From positions 1 to 5,365 of the forward strand of contig JALOTO010000110.1 in the NCBI GenBank assembly GCA_025457845.1: a stretch of DNA of 5,365 nucleotides, in the 5' to 3' direction. This stretch comes from Thermoplasmata archaeon (GTDB lineage: Archaea; Thermoplasmatota; Thermoplasmata; UBA10834). Below are positions 1 through 5,296 of the stretch, piece after piece. A program made the translations under genes and the position numbers. The notes beneath the pieces are model-generated. The model worked only from the letters and a program-made list of their open reading frames with translations. It did no database searches and had not been told where the DNA came from. Each line of letters begins with the position of its first letter. Within the stretch, counting starts at the first letter, position 1.

Positions 1-340
1 GCGCGAGCATGTAGGTGTGCAGCGAGTTGCTCTCGACGTTCTCCCCGAGCATCATGAGCTCGCGGGTGAGCTGGACCTTCTCAGGGACCTTCATCCCGAT
101 GGCCTTCTCCAGGCCGCGGAGAGCGGCGAACTTGTGGGAGAGCGTGCAGATGGCGCAGATCCTCGGGACGACGTTCGCGTCGTCCTGCGGGGTCATGCCC
201 CTGACCAGCTGCTCGATGAGTCTCGGCCCCTCGTGTATGTCGAGCGTGACGCTCTTGACCTTCTTGCCGTCCAGGGTGACGGTTATGCCGCCGTCGCCCT
301 CGACCCTGGCGAGGGCCTCGACGTTGAGTTCCCTGCTCAT
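1..340 (-). CDS. hydA: [NiFe] hydrogenase large (alpha) subunit, group 3b, N-terminal part only
   Basis: I translated 113 codons before the gene leaves the window at its left edge. The product would be the catalytic subunit that holds the Ni-Fe(CN)2CO centre and activates H2 in the cytosol. Visible motifs are RVEG at residues 12-15 (the conserved N-terminal Arg/Glu motif of large subunits) and RICAIC at 60-65 followed by His69. C62 and C65 are the first pair of nickel ligands; the C-terminal DPCxxC pair lies outside the window. The ATG at 340-338 overlaps the stop of the delta gene as ATGA, and AAGGAGG at 354-348 sits 7 nt upstream, so the start is well supported. The family assignment rests on the L1 motif plus the beta-gamma-delta-alpha gene order; whether the rest is intact cannot be seen. 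Confidence 0.93.
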   Translation of the reverse strand, partial: MSRELNVEALARVEGDGGITVTLDGKKVKSVTLDIHEGPRLIEQLVRGMTPQDDANVVPRICAICTLSHKFAALRGLEKAIGMKVPEKVQLTRELMMLGENVESNSLHTYMLA

Positions 341-1128
341 TTGCCAGCCTCCTTGTGTTCCTTGATCTCCTTGACGAGTTTGGCGACGCTCGCGCCTCCG
401 AACTTCTTGATCTTCTGGACTACCTCCTCGGGCCTGTAGCCCTTCTCGAGGAGGAGCTTGTACTCGGCGCTCACGTTCAGGTCGTCAGTCGGGCCCCAGC
501 AGCCCACGCAGGGCAGGTTGTGGCTCGGGCAGACGGCACCGCAGCCCGCCTTGGTCAGCGGGCCGGCGCAGAACTTGCCGTTCATCAGTATGCAGACGTT
601 CTCCTTCCACTTGCACTCGAGGCAGACGGGGGAGCTGACCAGGTACGGGTGCCTACCGGCGACCACCTTGGAGACGGCCCTGAGGAACTCGCCCTTGTCT
701 ATGGGGCAGCCAGGTATCTTGAGGTCGACCTTGACGAACGCCTCGACGGGCTGCGCCTCGAAGGCCTTGGATATGGCGATCTTCGCGTTCCCGTAGACCT
801 TCTTGTAGCGCTCGTCGAAGCCCCCTTCCTCGAGCTTCATCGCCTGCGGCCCGCCGGTGCAGGCGCAGGTGCCGAGCGCGACCAGGACCTTCGACCTCGC
901 CCTGATCTCCTTGACCCTCTTCAGCTGCTCCTCGGTCGATATTGACCCCTCGACGAACGCTACGTCGAGCTCGCCCTCGTGGTTGTCGCTCTTCGCCATG
1001 ACGAAGGAGCGGACCTCGACGGCGCCGAAGATGTCCACCAGCTGGTCCTCGCAGTTGATGATCATGAGCTGGTCACCGGCGCACCCGGTGAAGCCGTAGA
1101 CCCCGATCTTAGGCGATGACTTTGTCAT
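337..1128 (-). CDS. hydD: [NiFe] hydrogenase small (delta) subunit, group 3b
   Basis: This 263-residue protein is the electron-transfer small subunit that contacts the large subunit and carries three Fe-S clusters from the NiFe site towards the flavin subunit. Candidate proximal-cluster ligands are C16, D19, C88 (in GTCACTGG) and C141 (in IPGCPIDK). The C-terminal half has eight further cysteines, C169, C172, C179, C187, C196, C200, C207 and C210, exactly enough for two [4Fe-4S] clusters. The spacing and the CLEC...CVGC pattern match, from memory, the P. furiosus sulfhydrogenase delta subunit. No Tat signal is present, so it should be cytosolic. D19 replaces the usual second Cys of the CxxC motif. 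The ATG at 1128-1126 has GGGAGGGG at 1141-1134 five nt upstream. The gene overlaps the end of hydG by 20 nt and meets hydA by ATGA, implying coupled translation. Confidence 0.95.
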   Translation of the reverse strand: MTKSSPKIGVYGFTGCAGDQLMIINCEDQLVDIFGAVEVRSFVMAKSDNHEGELDVAFVEGSISTEEQLKRVKEIRARSKVLVALGTCACTGGPQAMKLEEGGFDERYKKVYGNAKIAISKAFEAQPVEAFVKVDLKIPGCPIDKGEFLRAVSKVVAGRHPYLVSSPVCLECKWKENVCILMNGKFCAGPLTKAGCGAVCPSHNLPCVGCWGPTDDLNVSAEYKLLLEKGYRPEEVVQKIKKFGGASVAKLVKEIKEHKEAGK

Positions 1129-2014
1129 TCACACCCCTCCCAATGAGCTCCTTCATGTGGAGCACGTCCCAGTAGGTGAACACAGGACCGTCGATGCAGG
1201 TGTACAGGTACTCAATGGCACAGTGCCCGCACTTGCCGACCCCGCACTTCATCCTCCTCTCCAGGGTCATCAGTATCTGGTGCTTCGGTATCCCCAGGTC
1301 GACCAGGTTCTTCATGACGAACTTGTACATGATCGGTGGACCGCAGACCGCCGCGACTGTGTTCTTCGGGTCGACTGGCCCCATGTCCTTGAACAGGGTC
1401 GTCACGACCCCGACCTTCTCGGACCACTTGCCGCCCGTGTCGTCCTTGTCGACGCTCAGGAGGCACTGGAGGTCCTCGCGCTCCTTCAGCTGCATGAACT
1501 CGTCCCGGAAGAGCATGTCCCCGGGTGTCCTCGCGCCGTGGAGGTAGGTGACCTTGCCGAACTTGTCCCTGTTGTCCAGGACGTAGAGCAGGAGCGACCT
1601 CAGCGGCGCGACTCCCATGCCGCCCGCGACTATGAGGATGTCCTTGCCCTCCATCTTGTCCATCGGGAAGCCGTTCCCGTAGGGCCCGCGTATGCCGAAG
1701 GTCTGGTTCTCCTTCAGCGTGAAGAGCGTGTCGGTCAGCGTCCCGACCTTCCTTATGCAGAACTCCAGGAGCCCCGGCCTGGATGGCGACGACGACAGGC
1801 AGAAGGGGGCCTCCCCCTCGCCTATGACCGAGAGCATGACGAACTGCCCCGGGATGTAGTCGAAGCTGAGCGCGAGGTCCGGGTCGACCGGCCTGGCCTG
1901 GAAGAAGTTGACGTCGCTGGTCAACGGGTACTTCCTGACGATCCTCCACATCTCGGGCTGGAACGGGTTGTCCCTGACCTCCCTCTCGTCCAGCACGACC
2001 CTCATCTTCTTCAT
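1109..2014 (-). CDS. hydG: Hydrogenase gamma subunit, FAD/NAD(P)-binding reductase with [2Fe-2S] cluster
   Basis: This 301-residue ferredoxin-NADP reductase/PyrK-like protein is the module that exchanges electrons with NAD(P)H. Domains in order: an FAD-binding beta barrel (PGQFV at 55-59 and FCLSSSP at 71-77), an NAD(P)-binding Rossmann fold (GGMGVAPLRS at 131-140 and CGPPIM at 224-229), and a C-terminal [2Fe-2S] loop with C257, C262, C265 and C273 (CGVGKCGHC...C). The open frame extends 31 codons further upstream, but I start at the ATG at 2014-2012: it forms an ATGA overlap with the hydB stop and has a near-perfect AGGAGGTG eight-mer upstream. The extension would be hydB read out of frame. 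AsrB of anaerobic sulfite reductase is a close relative, but the following genes are hydrogenase subunits rather than the sirohaem subunit AsrC. NADH versus NADPH preference cannot be read reliably from the sequence. Confidence 0.95.
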   Translation of the reverse strand: MKKMRVVLDEREVRDNPFQPEMWRIVRKYPLTSDVNFFQARPVDPDLALSFDYIPGQFVMLSVIGEGEAPFCLSSSPSRPGLLEFCIRKVGTLTDTLFTLKENQTFGIRGPYGNGFPMDKMEGKDILIVAGGMGVAPLRSLLLYVLDNRDKFGKVTYLHGARTPGDMLFRDEFMQLKEREDLQCLLSVDKDDTGGKWSEKVGVVTTLFKDMGPVDPKNTVAAVCGPPIMYKFVMKNLVDLGIPKHQILMTLERRMKCGVGKCGHCAIEYLYTCIDGPVFTYWDVLHMKELIGRGVNDKVIA

Positions 2015-3036
2015 TTCTCCACCTCCTGCTCGCGGAGCGCGGTGGAGACGGTGACGACGTTGATGTCGACCGGACAGGTCGCCACGCACCTCCCGCAGCC
2101 GACGCACGCCGGCTTGCCGAACTCGCCTATGAACGCCTGCAGCTTGTGCGTGTACCAGAGCCTCAGCCTGTCAGCCCTCTTGTCCCTGAAGTTGTGGCCC
2201 AGGGCGACGACCGAGTACTCCCTGAACATGCAGCTGTCCCAGTGCCTGTCCCTGGTCCCCTCGACGCTGCCGAGCTCGACGTCGTCGATGGTGTTGTAGC
2301 AGTTGCAGGTCGGGCAGACCATGCTGCACTGTCCGCATGAGAGGCACTTCTCGGCCAGCTCGTCCCACACGGGGCTGTTGTACGCCAGCTCGAATATCCC
2401 TGGCATCCCCGTGAAGTCCACCTCGCACTTGAACTGCGAGTTCTTCCAGTTCTTGTACTCGGTGTACGTCAGGATGTCCGCCTTGGTCAGGTCCCTGCTG
2501 AACAGGTCGGGCCTCATCCTCACGAGGTCGTGGCCCCTGCTCGAGCCGACCCAGACCAGGTAGAACATCTTGAGGTCGGTGAAGAACAGGTCGTAGCCCT
2601 CGGATATGAAGTCGGTGTTGGTCGCATTGCACATGCACTTGTCGTCGGGCAGGCAGCTGTGCCCCATGATGAGGGTCTTCTCCCTGCGCTCGGCGTAGTA
2701 CGGGTCCTTGTAGTTGTCGAGGAACAGCCGGTCCATTATCAGTATGCCGTGCAGGTCGCAGAGGTGGACGCCGAACAGGATCCTCTTGGGGACGTCCCCG
2801 GTCCTCTCGACGTAGCCTTCCTCGTCGAAGTCGAACATCGTGAACCTCGGCGGGTACAGGAACTTCTTCGGCGGGATTATGGTCCTGGTCGCCTTGAGGT
2901 CCATCTGGCCCAGGGAGTCCACCTTGGCGAAGGTGACCTTGTCACCCTTCTTGGTCGGCCCCCACAGCTCGCCCCACTCCTTGACGGAGTCGAGGAAGGT
3001 GGATAGGTCCTCCTTCTTCATCTTCAAAATCATCAT
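2011..3036 (-). CDS. hydB: Hydrogenase beta subunit, 4Fe-4S dicluster protein (HydB/AsrA-like)
   Basis: This 341-residue iron-sulfur subunit belongs to the family shared by sulfhydrogenase beta subunits and sulfite reductase AsrA. Two ferredoxin-type motifs are visible: C231, C234, C237, C241-P and C311, C314, C317, C321-P, each sufficient for a [4Fe-4S] cluster once ligands are exchanged between motifs. Extra cysteines occur at C93 (HLCDLHG), C128, C134 and C136 (HSCLPDDKCMC), C244, C246 and C269; I recall similar CxC and CPTCxC patterns as typical of the family, so an additional cluster is possible. It is first in the operon and is expected to accept electrons from or pass them to the gamma subunit, and has been linked to polysulfide reduction in P. 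furiosus. The start is the less certain part: ATGATG at 3036-3031 has only GAGG at 3051-3048, 11 nt away, and Met6 is an alternative. Confidence 0.93.
   Translation of the reverse strand: MMILKMKKEDLSTFLDSVKEWGELWGPTKKGDKVTFAKVDSLGQMDLKATRTIIPPKKFLYPPRFTMFDFDEEGYVERTGDVPKRILFGVHLCDLHGILIMDRLFLDNYKDPYYAERREKTLIMGHSCLPDDKCMCNATNTDFISEGYDLFFTDLKMFYLVWVGSSRGHDLVRMRPDLFSRDLTKADILTYTEYKNWKNSQFKCEVDFTGMPGIFELAYNSPVWDELAEKCLSCGQCSMVCPTCNCYNTIDDVELGSVEGTRDRHWDSCMFREYSVVALGHNFRDKRADRLRLWYTHKLQAFIGEFGKPACVGCGRCVATCPVDINVVTVSTALREQEVEK
2020..2027 (-). promoter_or_regulatory. Shine-Dalgarno of hydG, AGGAGGTG
   Basis: AGGAGGTG on the minus strand is an eight-base perfect complement of the 16S tail (GGATCACCTCCT) found at the right end of this same window. 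It ends 5 nt before the ATG at 2014, which decides the start of hydG over the longer upstream frame. It lies inside the last codons of hydB. Confidence 0.9.
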
Positions 3037-3072
3037 GGTATCTCTTCCCTCGTTCGAGTATCACCAGGCACC

Positions 3073-3226
3073 TAGGAGCAGGGCCGACGAGGCCTCCGCC
3101 AGACCCGCCGAAAATGCCTCGGCCTGAGGTATCGAACTATGGTATAAAAACATTAGGAGCAGCCCCGGTATTGGGTTTCCTCCGCGGCGTCTAACGTTCG
3201 AAATGCGTTTTCCATCCGTTAGGAGC
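3073..3226. repeat. Three dispersed copies of TAGGAGC
   Basis: TAGGAGC occurs at 3073-3079, 3154-3160 and 3220-3226, all in the same orientation. The first two extend to TAGGAGCAG and the last two share TTAGGAGC. The middle copy directly abuts the upstream side of the hyd TATA-like box. They could be binding sites for a regulator, but three copies of a seven-mer in a few hundred bases can also arise by chance. Confidence 0.35.
3143..3150 (-). promoter_or_regulatory. TATA-like box for the hyd operon
   Basis: The minus strand reads TTTTTATA here, the best TATA-type match upstream of hydB, preceded by GCTCCTAATG where a BRE would lie. Transcription would be expected about 25 nt downstream, near 3118-3122, giving a leader of roughly 85 nt. 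That leader contains CGAGGC (3121-3116) and GCCTCG (3093-3088), which could pair. No transcription data support the start. Confidence 0.5.
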
Positions 3227-3281
3227 GGATTGACAGATCTTCGAACCACGTGAGGGATGCCAAGAAGAATTTTAATGCAGT

Positions 3282-3298
3282 TGATTTGATATAAATCA
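3282..3298. promoter_or_regulatory. AT-rich palindrome, candidate operator or bidirectional TATA element
   Basis: TGATTT and AAATCA form perfect 6-bp arms around GATAT, giving TGATTTGATATAAATCA, with an additional outer G-C match at 3280/3300. The shape fits a dimeric helix-turn-helix operator. The minus strand also reads TTTATATC, a good TATA-type sequence, so it may instead be a promoter for a minus-strand transcript starting near 3265. It lies about 140 bp upstream of the proposed hyd TATA-like box and about 75 bp upstream of the Kelch TATA-like box. Confidence 0.4.
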
Positions 3299-3301
3299 GC
3301 G

Positions 3302-3355
3302 CGGGACTCGCCATCGGGCGCACGGGGGCTCGTCCCGGAATCCCTCGTCGCGCCC
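3302..3355. other. GC-rich segment with several possible stems
   Basis: CGGGAC (3302-3307) can pair with GTCCCG (3332-3337) around a small CGCC/GGCG hairpin (3309-3320). Alternatively GGGCGC (3316-3321) can pair with GCGCCC (3350-3355). The stems are mutually exclusive in part. It lies upstream of the Kelch promoter, so it is not in that leader unless an earlier start is used. In a GC-rich genome such pairings are frequent, so this is only a weak small-RNA candidate. Confidence 0.2.
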
Positions 3356-3370
3356 ATTCTGGCATATCTG

Positions 3371-3377
3371 TTATATA
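3371..3377 (+). promoter_or_regulatory. TATA-like box of the Kelch-protein gene
   Basis: TTATATA lies in an AT-rich island 74 nt before the chosen ATG. A start about 25 nt further on, near 3400, would give a leader of about 50 nt beginning almost exactly at the hairpin described at 3402-3440. No other plus-strand TATA-type sequence is closer to the gene. Confidence 0.55.
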
Positions 3378-3401
3378 CGATTGAACCTGATTGGAGCGTG
3401 T

Positions 3402-3440
3402 CCGGGGAGGAGACAGACCCCTCGAAGTCGATCCTCCCGG
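3402..3440 (+). promoter_or_regulatory. Leader hairpin abutting the Shine-Dalgarno of the Kelch gene
   Basis: GGGAGGA (3405-3411) pairs perfectly with TCCTCCC (3432-3438). With one bulged G at 3404 the stem continues as CC/GG (3402-3403 with 3439-3440), and a U-G pair (3401/3441) could follow. The loop is 20 nt. The 3' arm ends directly at the GGTGA ribosome-binding site (3441-3445). The GGAGG in the 5' arm resembles a Shine-Dalgarno but is about 40 nt from the ATG. A role in translation control is inference. Confidence 0.45.
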
Positions 3441-3445
3441 GGTGA
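3441..3445 (+). promoter_or_regulatory. Shine-Dalgarno of the Kelch gene, GGTGA
   Basis: GGTGA is complementary to the TCACC of the 16S tail in this window and ends 5 nt before the ATG at 3451. It selects this ATG over the TTG at 3391, the GTG at 3442 (inside the site) and the ATG at 3472. Confidence 0.7.
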
Positions 3446-3450
3446 AATAC

Positions 3451-5076
3451 ATGGAGAATGGAAAGAGTCGCATGACTAGATGGATTTCTCTGGCACTCGT
3501 CACCCTGCTGGCGGCGACGGTGCTGGCAGCGGCGGCGCCGAGTGCGTCCGCGCTGTACGAGCCTGAGTGGATGACAGAGGCGAGCATGGACAGGCCGCTC
3601 GCCAACGCCGCCGTGGTCCTCCACGACAACGGGCTGGTGTACCTGTTCGGTGGCGCGAACGGCTCGTGGAGCCCGACCCTCGGCTCCGCATCGTACGACC
3701 CAGAGTCCGGTGATTGGACCGAGCTCGCCCCCATACCCGCCAGCGTGATGGAGCCCGGCGCAGCCGTCGGGGCGGATGGCAGGATATACATACTGTCAGG
3801 CTACAACGCCACTACCTGGACACACTCGTCCGACGTCCAGATATACGACCCGGAGACGGACTCGTGGTCCACAGGCGCCCCGATCCCGATAGCCGTCTGG
3901 TCGCCGCGCGCGGAGACCGGGCCCGATGGAAGGATCTACGTCATGGGCGGGGAGTCCGGTGTGACCCTCACCGAGATAGCCGACGTCCAGGTCTACGACC
4001 CGGTCGAGGATTCATGGTCGTCTGCCAGCCCGATGCCCGATGCATCCATGCACGGCGCGTCTGTCTCGTACGGGTCCTCCTTCTTCTACTTCGGAGGGAC
4101 TGGTGACTACGTCTTCGAGTACAACGTCGCATATGACTACTGGAACGACTACACCTCTTCGGTCCCCCTGCCCTCGTCGATGTGGGGGATGGCAGCCGCC
4201 GTCGGGATGGACGGGTTCCCGTACCTCTTCGGTGGCATGCTGGGCGGTGTCTCCGATACCTGCTACTACCTCGACTTCACCACACAGGAGTGGGTCGAGG
4301 GGCCCTCGATGCCCCAGCCTCTCTACGAGACCAGGGCCGTCGGACTTGACGATGGAAGGCTGCTGGTCCTGGGCGGGATAAACGACTCGTTCTATGCCAG
4401 CTCCGAGGTCTACTCGCTGGACGTCGCCGAGTTCTCCAGCTCCCTGTCGGCCGACGAGGTCGGCGCCGGGGCCGCGGTCATGGTGACCCTGAGCTACGAC
4501 TTCGCATACCTGGACCCGACCGAGTTCTGGGGCCAGGTCACGCTCGTGGACGGCATGGGTGACACGTACGCCCTCGGGGACTTCGATGCGGCAATCGGGG
4601 ACACCTTCTCGTTCGAGGTGAACCTGCCGGAGGGGATCGCGCTCGGTGAGTACGCGCTCGTGGTGTCGTCCATCTATGCCTACGACGGCACGCTCTACTA
4701 CTACTCCATCGAGATGCCTGACGTGAGGTTCACGCTGACCGTCGTGGACACGGTCACCCTGGAGGAACGCGTGGCGGCCCTCGAGGACGCGCTCGCGACC
4801 CAGTCCGCCGACATCGCGACCCTGCAGGCCATGCTCGACAACATCACCGCCCAGATGGACGCGATGAACTCTACGATGGCCGACCAGGTCGCAGCCCTCC
4901 AGGAGAGGATCGACGCCCTCGAGGCGTCGAACGCAGAGCTCAGCGACTCCGTCGACACGAAGATGGAGAGCATGCTCGGGTACGTGATCATCGTCCTGGT
5001 CGTCATCGTGCTGGTGCTCGCACTGATGAACATGATGATGATCCGCAAGGGCGCGCCACCGCCGCCGGCACCGTAG
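3451..5076 (+). CDS. Secreted, membrane-anchored Kelch-propeller protein with coiled-coil stalk
   Basis: I predict 541 residues starting at the ATG at 3451. Residues 1-34 form a signal peptide (positive N-region, hydrophobic 11-29, ASA at 32-34). Residues about 35-328 form a Kelch-like propeller: (F/M/L)GG or SG at 66-68, 116-117, 165-167, 214-216, 260-262 and 307-309, with blade-ending YDP...W motifs at 82-89, 132-139 and 182-189 spaced exactly 50 residues. Six repeats are countable. Residues 329-432 look like an Ig-type beta-sandwich. Residues 437-508 are a coiled coil, 509-529 a transmembrane helix, and 531-541 a tail with RKG and four prolines in a row. NxS/T sequons at N70, N119, N311, N464 and N473 fit an exported, perhaps glycosylated protein. 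The topology implies the propeller is held outside the membrane. Its ligand or enzyme activity is unknown, and no link to the divergent hydrogenase operon is evident. Confidence 0.9.
   Translation: MENGKSRMTRWISLALVTLLAATVLAAAAPSASALYEPEWMTEASMDRPLANAAVVLHDNGLVYLFGGANGSWSPTLGSASYDPESGDWTELAPIPASVMEPGAAVGADGRIYILSGYNATTWTHSSDVQIYDPETDSWSTGAPIPIAVWSPRAETGPDGRIYVMGGESGVTLTEIADVQVYDPVEDSWSSASPMPDASMHGASVSYGSSFFYFGGTGDYVFEYNVAYDYWNDYTSSVPLPSSMWGMAAAVGMDGFPYLFGGMLGGVSDTCYYLDFTTQEWVEGPSMPQPLYETRAVGLDDGRLLVLGGINDSFYASSEVYSLDVAEFSSSLSADEVGAGAAVMVTLSYDFAYLDPTEFWGQVTLVDGMGDTYALGDFDAAIGDTFSFEVNLPEGIALGEYALVVSSIYAYDGTLYYYSIEMPDVRFTLTVVDTVTLEERVAALEDALATQSADIATLQAMLDNITAQMDAMNSTMADQVAALQERIDALEASNAELSDSVDTKMESMLGYVIIVLVVIVLVLALMNMMMIRKGAPPPPAP
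3691..4038 (+). repeat. Tandem Kelch repeat core with 150-bp period
   Basis: Codons for (S/I/V)YDP begin at 3691, 3841 and 3991, exactly 150 bp apart, each followed by a W about seven residues later and ending in A/S-P-I/M-P. The second and third units are also similar in DNA, sharing GACGTCCAG just before the YDP codons and GGAAGGATCTAC-like or GGCAGGATATAC-like codons for GRIY. Later blades are more divergent, suggesting recent duplication or homogenisation of these units. Confidence 0.75.
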
Positions 5077-5084
5077 GCACGGAG

Positions 5085-5141
5085 CCGTCCGACGGGGGAC
5101 GGATCGCAGGAAACCACTTACCTTTTCTCATTTCCTCTTCT
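5085..5141 (+). terminator. Hairpin plus pyrimidine/T-rich tract ending the Kelch transcript
   Basis: CCGTCC (5085-5090) and GGACGG (5097-5102) form a 6-bp stem with a 6-nt loop, 8 nt after the stop codon. A T-rich stretch follows at 5119-5141 with TTTT and TTT runs. Archaeal termination depends mainly on the T-rich tract; the stem may help or protect the 3' end. It separates this gene from the convergent 16S gene. Confidence 0.55.
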
Positions 5142-5201
5142 GCCGACGAGCCTCGGGTCTGCCCTTTTCCGGTCCAGAGCCCAGGCTGACAGGTTGGAGA
5201 T

Positions 5202-5207
5202 AAAAAA
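5202..5207 (-). terminator. Oligo-T terminator of the 16S transcript
   Basis: The minus strand has TTTTTT at 5207-5202, about 90 nt beyond the 16S 3' end. A run of T on the sense strand is the usual archaeal termination signal. If used, the 16S precursor would end here with no downstream rRNA or tRNA gene in it. Confidence 0.5.
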
Positions 5208-5267
5208 TGTGTTGATGGGTTCGATGATAGAGTGTCATAGGTGCTTGGACCCTGACGAAGGTTTGGT

Positions 5268-5286
5268 GGAGGGGTAGTTCCCCTCC
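5268..5286 (-). other. Perfect 7-bp hairpin just past the 16S 3' end
   Basis: On the minus strand GGAGGGG (5286-5280) and CCCCTCC (5274-5268) pair perfectly around the loop AACTA. It begins 10 nt beyond the mature 16S end. It may be a processing or stability element of the precursor. In many archaea this flank pairs with the 5' flank of 16S to form a bulge-helix-bulge processing site; the 5' flank is outside the window, so the two possibilities cannot be separated here. Confidence 0.5.
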
Positions 5287-5296
5287 GTTGTTGCGT

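Larger units (their letters stand above)
3037..3450. other. Divergent intergenic region between hydB and the Kelch-protein gene
   Basis: No convincing protein or tRNA gene is visible in these roughly 410 bp. Two long minus-strand frames crossing it lack a Shine-Dalgarno, have low-complexity Arg/Ser/Pro/Ala composition and overlap the start of the Kelch gene, so I treat them as chance. The region is locally more AT-rich than the genes (notably 3130-3155, 3265-3298 and 3361-3382), as expected for archaeal promoters. It holds TATA-like elements for both directions, a 17-bp palindrome, three TAGGAGC copies and a GC-rich segment able to fold. Confidence 0.8.
5103..5296. other. Convergent intergenic region between the Kelch gene and 16S
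   Basis: Apart from the T-rich tracts in both directions and the hairpin at 5268-5286, I see no gene here. There is no tRNA, no 5S and no start of a 23S gene, which in a linked rRNA operon would usually follow on the minus strand. The window cannot exclude a linked 23S further left, but the protein gene in the opposite direction makes that very unlikely. Confidence 0.75.

Noticed and set aside
355..945. 196-codon plus-strand open frame opposite hydD
   Set aside because: Antisense shadow of hydD; low-complexity Leu/Ala/Asp composition and no Shine-Dalgarno.
1157..2299. Long 380-codon plus-strand open frame opposite hydG and hydB
   Set aside because: It is antisense to two genes with clear cofactor motifs, is rich in Val/Glu/His/Arg/Pro typical of reverse-complement reading in GC-rich DNA, and has no recognisable domain.
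1109..3036. Anaerobic sulfite reductase AsrA/AsrB instead of hydrogenase beta/gamma
   Set aside because: The families are homologous, but the two following cistrons are [NiFe] small and large subunits with cluster and NiFe motifs, and no sirohaem subunit is present.
3391..3450. Upstream TTG start (3391) for the Kelch protein
   Set aside because: It would precede the predicted transcription start, adds a charged Pro/Gly-rich stretch before the signal peptide and lacks a Shine-Dalgarno, whereas the ATG at 3451 has GGTGA at ideal spacing.
3061..3791. Two minus-strand open frames (3061-3624 and 3219-3791) spanning the divergent promoter region
   Set aside because: They overlap the signal-peptide end of the Kelch gene, cross both TATA-like elements, lack ribosome-binding sites and have Arg/Ser/Ala-rich sequence without motifs.
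5217..5224. GGGTTCGA, resembling a tRNA T-loop
   Set aside because: The flanking bases do not form a T-stem and no acceptor, D or anticodon arms are present on either strand.
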